A stretch of 64,000 nt of DNA from Longimicrobium sp. (lineage in GTDB: Bacteria > Gemmatimonadota > Gemmatimonadetes > Longimicrobiales > Longimicrobiaceae). Below the pieces are notes generated by a model. That model did no database searches. It was not told where the DNA came from and worked only from the letters and a program-made list of their open reading frames with translations. The stretch is from the NCBI RefSeq assembly GCF_035474595.1, contig NZ_DATIND010000011.1:1-64000 (forward strand), read 5' to 3'. Shown in pieces: positions 58,494 to 64,000 of this stretch. Each line of letters starts with the position of its first letter. Positions within the stretch are counted from its first letter, which is position 1. Made by a program: the position numbers and the translations under genes.

Positions 58494-59157
58494 CAGAAGT
58501 CTCCGGATGCATGGTCTGAGGGCGCATGGCAAGGCTAAAAAGAAACGTTAACAAGCGCGTGCTCCCCGCGCAATTTTACGAAGTAGACTCGCAAGTGAAC
58601 GGCTGTTGGGGAGATCGGTGAAGAGATGGATGTTGAGGCAGTGCAGCTACTTCACGCGGACGTAGCCCGATCGTGCGTCAGTGGAAGGATGCAGACAAGT
58701 AGACGTTTTTACGATGTATACCGCGCAAAAAAACCGGATGAATTCGTGCGGAAAGAAGATGCGCGTATCGAGATGACCGCCCGTATTGGAGCAGTTCGTG
58801 CTGGAGAGGGAAAAAACGTTGAAATCAGAGGGGATTTGTGGAGGGTGCGGCGGCGGGAGAAATTTTAGCGAGTGGGAGACTGCCTGGGGGATGACATCGG
58901 GATGCCTCGGCGGCATTGCGCCCTCCGGCGCGCGGTGAGGGCGGCGCGAGGCCGGGGAGACGCATCTGCGTGAGGGATGCGCGCCCGAAGGGCCGGGAAC
59001 CCGGCGGGGCGGCCGCGGGGATGCCGGGGCGAGCGGCGGCGCGGGAAAGCGAGGAATCCGCCGGGGGCCCGGCGCGGTTGGCAACAGTCGTATCGTTGCC
59101 TACCGCGCGCGCAGCCCGGTTTGGCGCCTCGGCGCCAAACACGCCCAAGGAAAAGAA
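58494..59157. other. Intergenic region with an AT-richer segment
   Basis: Bases 58540-58870 are noticeably less GC-rich than the surroundings. The segment holds an 80-codon plus-strand frame (58626-58868; MDVEAVQLLHADVARS to RRREKF) without recognisable features; it could be a small gene or a relic of transferred DNA. The part from 58870 to 59157 is GC-rich and looks non-coding. Confidence 0.4.
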
Positions 59158-59260
59158 GTGCGTGAGTGCGGAAGTGCGGAAGTGCGGGAGTGCGGGAGTG
59201 CGGGAGTGCGTTGGATTCGCGCGGACCCGACGCACTCACGCACTTTCGCACTTTCGCACC
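59158..59260. repeat. Octamer repeat array with inverted half
   Basis: About seven units related to GTGCGGGA run 59158-59213. Inverse units (CGCACTCA, CGCACTTT) run 59231-59260. Related short runs of GCACTCCC occur at about 32948 and 40980, each just before a start codon. Confidence 0.85.
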
Positions 59261-59267
59261 ATGAACA

Positions 59268-59299
59268 ACGGGCGGCCCCCCGCGAGGAGGGCCGCCCGT
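59268..59299 (-). terminator. Intrinsic terminator of the lipoprotein gene at 59333
   Basis: ACGGGCGGCCC pairs with GGGCCGCCCGT. Read on the minus strand it is followed by TTGTTCAT. Confidence 0.8.
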
Positions 59300-59332
59300 C
59301 CGCCGACGCCGGTCAGCGCCGGATCGTGAAGA

Positions 59333-60202
59333 TCAGTTGCTGCCGGCGGGCTTGTCCTCGAGGCCGCGCGAGACGCGGTTGTTCAGCGCGTCGGTGTACA
59401 GGGTGCGGAACTCGTTCAGCTTGCGCGTGGACGCGGTGTCGGCCGGGTCGCCCAGGTTGCTGAGCGCCACCAGCCCCATTCCGCCGGTGGCGAAGCCGAT
59501 CTGCGTCCACATGGCGTCGGTCACGTTGGGGCGCGCCTGCTTCAGCGCGTTCAGGTTCTGCTGCAGCGCCGGCGACGGCTTCATGTTGGCGTCCATCTCG
59601 TCGGCCTGCTTCAGCATCTCGTCGATCTGCTGCTGCGTGACGCCGGGCTGGCCCTTCATGGCCTCGGCCTGCTGGCGGAAGCTGGCGCCCATGCTCTGCG
59701 CCGGCTTCATCATCAGGTGGCCGCTGATGGCCACCATCCGCTCGCGCACGTACTCCATCTCGGCCGGGTTGTAGTGCAGCGTGCGCGCCGAGCGCACGTA
59801 GCTGCCGCCGATCAGGTCGCCCCAGTGCGCCATGGCGCCCATGCCCTCGGCCACGTTGCGCAGCCCCGACAGCACGCCGCCGTCCTTGCCGCGCTTCTCC
59901 ATGTCGGCCACCTGCTGGTGCAGCCGGGGCGCCTCGGCGCGGATCACGTCGAACTGCGTGAGGCTGGTGCGCAGGTAGTGGTCGATCTGCTCGGGGGTGA
60001 GCGAGCTGTCGGCGGGCGCCTTGAAGGCGGCGAGCTCGGCCTCGGTGACGGTGGCCTCGCTCTTCTGGTCCACGTCTTCGGGGGCGGCGCCGCCGTCGGT
60101 GCCGCCGTGGGCGATCTTGTCCTTGAAGCCGCACGCGGAGATGCCCAGGGCGATCAGGCCCAGGCCCAGGCTGCGGCGGAGGCGCGGAGAATTGAACTGC
60201 AT
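59333..60202 (-). CDS. Lipoprotein of unknown function
   Basis: The 289-residue protein has a lipoprotein signal (LIALGISACGF, Cys 22). The mature part is mostly helical, with ELAAFKAPADSSLTPEQIDHYLRTSL (key LTPEQIDHYLRTSL), a VAEGMGAMAHWGDLIGGSYVRS middle and long Gln/Met-rich helices (QQQIDEMLKQADEMDANM). No catalytic motif is visible and no family is recognised. The start at 60202 has GAGGT 7 bases upstream and yields the lipobox; the frame runs on upstream without coding support. Confidence 0.7.
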   Translation of the reverse strand: MQFNSPRLRRSLGLGLIALGISACGFKDKIAHGGTDGGAAPEDVDQKSEATVTEAELAAFKAPADSSLTPEQIDHYLRTSLTQFDVIRAEAPRLHQQVADMEKRGKDGGVLSGLRNVAEGMGAMAHWGDLIGGSYVRSARTLHYNPAEMEYVRERMVAISGHLMMKPAQSMGASFRQQAEAMKGQPGVTQQQIDEMLKQADEMDANMKPSPALQQNLNALKQARPNVTDAMWTQIGFATGGMGLVALSNLGDPADTASTRKLNEFRTLYTDALNNRVSRGLEDKPAGSN

Positions 60203-60402
60203 GCTGACCTCGTGAGGTTGGCGGGGCGTTGAGGGAAGATGCCCGGCGGACGGAAGTCGCGGGCTGGGGAACCATACGGGGTGCTTCCGCCACGGTTTCG
60301 CGGTGGGGAACCGCCGCGCGCGGAAACATTTGCGAGGATTGAGATTGGGTACGCGGGGGCGGGTTGTCAAGCGCTACCTCGACGAGGAGCCGTAAGGACT
60401 GT

Positions 60403-60422
60403 ATTCCCCACCCGTGGGGAAT
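60403..60422. promoter_or_regulatory. Perfect palindrome upstream of the restriction-modification genes
   Basis: ATTCCCCA-CCCG-TGGGGAAT is a perfect 8-bp inverted repeat 150 bases before the methyltransferase start. A second pair, CCGGAGAAC and GTTCTCCGG, lies at about 60470 and 60531. They may be operators controlling the methyltransferase, as is common in such systems. Confidence 0.4.
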
Positions 60423-60571
60423 GGAAGGAAGATAACTGGACAGTGCCCCCGTAATGCCCTTGCTTCTACTCCGGAGAACATCCTGTGGCGCGCTATGGCA
60501 ACTTCCGTTAACTTAGTACAGCCTTCTCGGGCGTTCTCCGGATGATATAGACACTTCCACATGAGGGTCCC

Positions 60572-61567
60572 ATGGAAGATTCCCCGCTGAGCTCTATCGA
60601 AATCTGCGCTGGTGCAGGTGGCCAAGCACTTGGTTTGGAGCGGGCGGGGTTTCGGCACGAGATCACCATCGAGATTGACGATGCTGCTTGTGCCACCTTG
60701 CAGCGGAATCGTCCGGAGTGGAACGTTGTAAAAATGGACGTTCGCGATTTCCACGCCCGTGAATATCGCGAGATTGACCTTCTTGCGGGCGGGGTTCCGT
60801 GTCCCCCTTTCTCAATCGCGGGAAAACAACTCGGGCCAGGGGACGAGCGGGACCTCTTTCCGGCCGCTCTTCGTCTTGTGGAGGAGGCCAGGCCACGGGC
60901 CGTGATGCTTGAGAACGTGCGGGGCTTGTCCACTGCGCGGTTTAAGCGATACCGGGAGGACATCCTTTCGCGGCTGCGTAACTTGGGATATGATGCTCAA
61001 TGGCAGGTACTGAACGCATGCAATTACAGCGTGCCCCAGTTGCGGCCCCGGTTCATCCTCGTCGCGTTGCGAGGTGATGCGGCTGCTCGGTTTAGGTGGC
61101 CGCGCCCCATTGAAACGCCTCCAACTGTCGGTGAGGCCCTACGGGAGCTAATGGGTTCAAGAGGCTGGCCTGGGGCGGCCCATTGGGCGGCTAAGGCGAA
61201 TTCAATTGCCCCGACGCTCGTTGGTGGGTCAAAAAAGCACGGAGGCCCCGACTTGGGGCCGACGCGCGCAAAACTTGCTTGGCGCGAGTTGGGCGTGGAT
61301 GGACACGGAGTTGCCGACTTGCCGCCAGCGTGTGAATTCCCGTGCGACGGGCTTCCGAAGCTCACTGTAGAGATGGCCGCGCGGCTTCAAGGGTTTCCAG
61401 ATAGCTGGGAGTTCATTGGGCGCAAGACCGCGGCTTACCGCCAAGTCGGAAATGCGTTTCCTCCTCCTGTCGCGGCTGCCGTCGGAGCAGCTATCCGAGC
61501 CGCATTGCTCGGCAATACTCCCGTGCTGGTACCTGACGTGCCAGACCTTTTTGCTTCCGTAGGGTAA
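60572..61567 (+). CDS. DNA (cytosine-5) methyltransferase
   Basis: The 331-residue enzyme has the ordered motifs of 5-methylcytosine methyltransferases: motif I SIEICAGAGGQALGLERAGF, motif IV GGVPCPPFSIAGKQ with the catalytic Cys, motif VI ENVRGL, motif VIII QLRPRFILVAL, and motif X YRQVGNAFPPPVAAAVG. It should protect host DNA from the nuclease encoded nearby. The target-recognition part between VIII and IX is short. Base composition is lower in GC than the surrounding genes, pointing to acquisition by transfer. Confidence 0.93.
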   Translation: MEDSPLSSIEICAGAGGQALGLERAGFRHEITIEIDDAACATLQRNRPEWNVVKMDVRDFHAREYREIDLLAGGVPCPPFSIAGKQLGPGDERDLFPAALRLVEEARPRAVMLENVRGLSTARFKRYREDILSRLRNLGYDAQWQVLNACNYSVPQLRPRFILVALRGDAAARFRWPRPIETPPTVGEALRELMGSRGWPGAAHWAAKANSIAPTLVGGSKKHGGPDLGPTRAKLAWRELGVDGHGVADLPPACEFPCDGLPKLTVEMAARLQGFPDSWEFIGRKTAAYRQVGNAFPPPVAAAVGAAIRAALLGNTPVLVPDVPDLFASVG

Positions 61568-61632
61568 CTTTCGAGGCTCGGCCGAAGTGCGACGAGCGCG
61601 ACGCGGTTCAGCAGCAAGTGAAGGAAAGAGAA

Positions 61633-62085
61633 GTGAGTCACCGGCCTAAGGCGCCTGAAGAAATCCGCCGTAATATGGCGGCGATACGATCCAGCGGAAA
61701 CAAGACGGAGCAAGCGCTCGCGAAGACGTTACATCGGATGGGACTTCGCTACCGGAAGTATGCTCCTGGGCTTCCAGGGCGGCCTGACATCGTCTTTCCA
61801 CGATCTAAGGTCGTCGTTTTCGTTGATGGAGACTACTGGCACGGGCGGTTGCTTCGGGAGCAAGGAATGGAGGCAGTAGAGCAAAGAATGAAGGGCGTCA
61901 ACATCGGATATTGGAAAGAGAAATTTGCACGAAACATGAAACGAGATGACGAGGTAACAGCGAAGCTTCGAACGATGGGTTGGACCGTTATTAGGCTCTG
62001 GGAAAGCGACGTGAAGCGCAATGTAAACGGTGCTGCCGATATTGTGGCTAAGGCCGTTCGGATTAACAATGTCGACATATCTTGA
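61633..62085 (+). CDS. vsr: Very short patch repair endonuclease (Vsr)
   Basis: The 150-residue nuclease begins with RRNMAAIRSSGNKTEQALAKTLHRMGLRYR (key part MAAIRSSGNKTE). It has the catalytic Asp in GRPDIVFPRSKVVVFVDG and the DYWHGR zinc/His motif of the Vsr family. It nicks T:G mismatches made when 5-methylcytosine deaminates, so it belongs functionally with the methyltransferase 65 bases upstream. The GTG at 61633 has AAGGA 8 bases before it. The zinc-site cysteines of E. coli Vsr are not seen. Confidence 0.9.
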   Translation: MSHRPKAPEEIRRNMAAIRSSGNKTEQALAKTLHRMGLRYRKYAPGLPGRPDIVFPRSKVVVFVDGDYWHGRLLREQGMEAVEQRMKGVNIGYWKEKFARNMKRDDEVTAKLRTMGWTVIRLWESDVKRNVNGAADIVAKAVRINNVDIS

Positions 62086-62090
62086 ACCGC

Positions 62091-62948
62091 TTACAGATCA
62101 AGTTCGAGGGGGCCCAGTCGCGACCGTTTTCTTCGCTTCCTGTCATTTTCGATGCGAGATATTGCCGCCCGGGGTCCTCCTTCAGGCCAGGGCTCACAAT
62201 GCTCAAGTGTGTAGTATGAGTTTGTTCGTAGGCCTTCCTTTCGTTTCATGACGCTGATGCGCCACCCAAGAGCACGCAGCTCTCGAAGACGCCTTGTCGG
62301 ATCCCCTCGGTTTTCTTCGCGCGCGATAAGCTGAATGAGAGATACGGGTACAGGCTTATCTTTTAACAACTTTAGCAGCTCTCCAATTCGAAGGTGGGGC
62401 TCAGTGAAATTGAGTACAGCTCGTATTACGTCCCCGAACTCGTCGAACGAGGCATAATGGGCCTGCTTCCCATGGTTGTGATCCTCACACAAAACCTGGA
62501 GATTCTCGATATCGTCTGTGCCGCCCCAAGCAACGGGTATTTTGTGATCAATAACCAACTTGATTCCGTCTTCTTTAGGATTCCGCCCACACATCGCGCA
62601 ACGGTACCCGTAGGTTTCGAATACCTCAGCTTCAACTCGATGGCTTAGATTGCTCCGGTTGCCTCGCCGTTTGTCCGCCCATCCTACAAGCCGGTAGCGG
62701 TGCTCATGAGCGTGGCCTTTGACGCGCTCGGCGAGAACTGAAAAAGTCTTTCGTAAATCTCTGACTCGCCGGTCGGTCTGTTCGTGTGGTTTTCCTATGG
62801 TGGTTTCTACATGTCGCCTGATTTCCGCCATAGTCGGGGGATCGTCACGCCGAACGTAGAGAAAGGAGTAAATAACCTGAAGCTCCCTGCCTCGTAGTAC
62901 CTCCTTCAGCTCGGGTCCGTTTGGATGTGGCAGAACGCGGTCAGTCAT
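62091..62948 (-). CDS. HNH endonuclease, probable restriction enzyme
   Basis: The 285-residue protein has a basic helical N-part (about 1-105) and a central HNH domain: CAMCGRNP, then LVIDHKIPVAWGGTDDIENLQVLCEDHNHGK (key DHKIPVAWGGTDD and NLQVLC), with zinc-type cysteine pairs. A C-terminal region (about 190-285) may bind DNA. Facing the methyltransferase and vsr genes tail to tail, it is the likely restriction partner. The ATG at 62948 is preferred to a TTG three codons earlier. GC content is low, like its neighbours. Confidence 0.82.
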   Translation of the reverse strand: MTDRVLPHPNGPELKEVLRGRELQVIYSFLYVRRDDPPTMAEIRRHVETTIGKPHEQTDRRVRDLRKTFSVLAERVKGHAHEHRYRLVGWADKRRGNRSNLSHRVEAEVFETYGYRCAMCGRNPKEDGIKLVIDHKIPVAWGGTDDIENLQVLCEDHNHGKQAHYASFDEFGDVIRAVLNFTEPHLRIGELLKLLKDKPVPVSLIQLIAREENRGDPTRRLRELRALGWRISVMKRKEGLRTNSYYTLEHCEPWPEGGPRAAISRIENDRKRRKRSRLGPLELDL

Positions 62949-63051
62949 GGCTGACAAGGAAACTGTGTTCGAAGTTTCAGAAACGAGGAGTTAGCTGCTT
63001 AATGTGGTATTCGTTGATCACCCCCGCCAGATCAATCCACAGTCCAGCGTT

Positions 63052-63558
63052 CTAATGCTCTGTCCTCCCGCCCGGCGCGGTCTGCCAGCGCTCGCGCTCG
63101 CCTTGGCCGATGAGGGCGCCGGTGCCGGCTCCGGCGGCGCCCAGGAGCGGGGCCGTCCACAGCGCCGTCATCCACGGATTGCGCGCGGGGCGGTCGGCCG
63201 AGCTGCCGCTGCCGGCAATCAGGCCCACGATGGCGCCGGCCACCAGCCCCGCGATGGCGCCCGTGCGCGCCGCGGGCCCGCGCGAGCGCCCGCCCGGCCC
63301 CAGGCTCACCTCCACGCGGCGGATCAACTCGCGCGGGATGGAGATGGTGTCCAGCCGCGTGTCCTGCCGGACGCTGGGGTCCAGCCGCAGCAGCAGACGG
63401 CCGTTCTCCTCCCTGACCACGTTTCCCGTGAAGCGCGAGCTGGCGCGGATGATGGGCGCCGACACGCGCACACGGGTGCCGGGCTGAAGCTCCTGCCCCG
63501 CGGCCGGCGCCGAAAGCGCCAGCGCGGCGGCCGCGATCAGGAGGGGGGTGATGCGCAT
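63052..63558 (-). CDS. Secreted or membrane protein with glycine-zipper segments
   Basis: The 168-residue protein has a signal peptide (LLIAAAALALSAPAAGQ). A small beta domain (GTRVRVSAPIIRASSRFTGNVV, key GTRVRVSAP) follows, then two Gly-rich hydrophobic helices (GAIAGLVAGAIVGLIAGSG and LLGAAGAGTGALIGQG). Such zippers insert in membranes. Its function is unknown. The start at 63558 has GGAGACGAG upstream. It marks the return to high-GC host sequence after the restriction-modification island. Confidence 0.7.
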   Translation of the reverse strand: MRITPLLIAAAALALSAPAAGQELQPGTRVRVSAPIIRASSRFTGNVVREENGRLLLRLDPSVRQDTRLDTISIPRELIRRVEVSLGPGGRSRGPAARTGAIAGLVAGAIVGLIAGSGSSADRPARNPWMTALWTAPLLGAAGAGTGALIGQGERERWQTAPGGRTEH

Positions 63559-63774
63559 CGAGGCTCGTCTCCCGTGGTGGGTGTCACGCCCGGAGAATCG
63601 CGAACGCCATGCCCCGCCGTCAATCTCCATCTCCGCCGTCCTGAACGGCTGATCGCCCGCTCCGGACAAGGCTGCGCGGCCAACCGGCCATCTCTACGCC
63701 GCAGCGGCTCCATGGCGCGCCACGGGACACGCTGTCCAGCAGCAGAGCACGGGATGCGGGCGGCGGACCAAACG

Positions 63775-63808
63775 AAAGACCGGCTCCCCCTCGCGGAAAG
63801 CCGGTCTT
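63775..63808 (-). terminator. Intrinsic terminator of the GNAT gene
   Basis: AAGACCGGCT pairs with AGCCGGTCTT 25 bases beyond the stop of the minus-strand gene; on that strand it ends in TTTCGTTTGG. Confidence 0.75.
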
Positions 63809-63832
63809 CTCACGTCCGTCCCTAAGCGGCGG

Positions 63833-64000
63833 TCAGACCGCGCGCTCGTAGACGCGGTAGGTCTTGTAGACGTACGCGCCCACCTTCTCCAGCGCGTGGC
63901 GCATGGGGCCGTTGTCCTCCAGGATCCACGAGGCGTCGGCGTTGTCGTACCCGTGCCGCGCGCCCATCTGGAACACCTTCAGGTACAGCGCCGCGCCGAT
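63833..64000 (-). CDS. GNAT-like acetyltransferase, C-terminal end
   Basis: Only the last 55 residues are inside the window; the gene continues past base 64000. The segment ASWILEDNGPMRHALEKVGAYVYKTYRVYE matches the final strand and helix of a GNAT-family branch (key WILEDNGPMRHALEKVG and YKTYRVYE), where the Asn and the helix contact acetyl-CoA. Substrate cannot be judged. Confidence 0.7.
   Translation of the reverse strand: MGAALYLKVFQMGARHGYDNADASWILEDNGPMRHALEKVGAYVYKTYRVYERAV

Noticed and set aside
58626-58868. 80-codon gene in the AT-richer segment
   Set aside because: No family resemblance and no clear ribosome-binding site; kept only as a note in the intergenic entry.

Overview
This is a high-GC (roughly 70%) bacterial chromosome segment. 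The gene style suggests Gemmatimonadota, probably the Longimicrobiaceae: many small LAAC-type lipoproteins, TPR and AraC-like regulators, Bacteroidetes-like RiPP machinery, and abundant palindromic and heptanucleotide intergenic repeats. The taxonomic call is an inference from gene content only. No rRNA, tRNA or CRISPR array was seen.

Layout. 0-6.8 kb holds the end of a class II aldolase, a histidine kinase/sigma-54 response regulator pair, a lone receiver protein, and envelope genes (YtxH, YihY, L,D-transpeptidase). 7.2-13.5 kb holds fbp, a HExxH protein, comEC, a lipoprotein, a LapA-like gene and miaB. 14-16.5 kb is a quinone-detoxification-like cluster (MarR, ring-cleaving dioxygenase, FMN reductase). 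16.8-25.3 kb is a multidrug efflux locus: TetR-MFS diverging from TolC, adaptor and RND pump. 25.6-29.6 kb holds a lipoprotein, a REC-histidine kinase, a small membrane protein and an HD phosphohydrolase.

30.1-39.6 kb is the most striking part: a grasp-with-SPASM RiPP cluster. It has one precursor up front, a terminator/attenuator, an array of direct repeats at ~11 bp spacing, an ATP-grasp ligase, an unknown 73-aa protein, a SPASM protein without the radical-SAM cysteine triad, a C39-peptidase ABC exporter, a HlyD-type adaptor, and seven more precursors. All eight precursors have a conserved leader ending in GG and a variable core rich in Thr/Ser and Asp/Glu. The adaptor carries an unusual ~300-residue cytosolic N-terminal region made of eight copies of a DxxGRRxLxxxGExIxLP-like repeat, arranged as two tandem blocks of four. 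The likely flow is translation, side-chain crosslinking by the ATP-grasp enzyme with the SPASM partner, cleavage after GG by the exporter, and secretion.

39.7-49.4 kb holds a quinone oxidoreductase, a split NHEJ pair (LigD-type polymerase and ATP-dependent ligase), ygfZ, DUF1802, a nucleotidyltransferase-like gene of lower GC, an orphan six-Cys RiPP-like peptide, DUF2784, DUF72 and DinB genes. 49.5-58.5 kb holds an AraC-like regulator and two copies of a two-gene module (small lipoprotein facing a TPR protein) that flank an Eco57I-like methylase whose NPPY motif reads RPPA. 59.3-64 kb holds a lipoprotein, a lower-GC restriction-modification island (cytosine methyltransferase, Vsr, HNH nuclease), a secreted protein, and the end of a GNAT gene.

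Intergenic space is filled with repeat families: palindromic elements bounded by GACGTCATCCTGAG, a 56-bp double-hairpin element, heptamer arrays such as AGTGCTG, octamers such as GTGCGGGA, and hairpins starting CTCACGCGGAGACGCGG.
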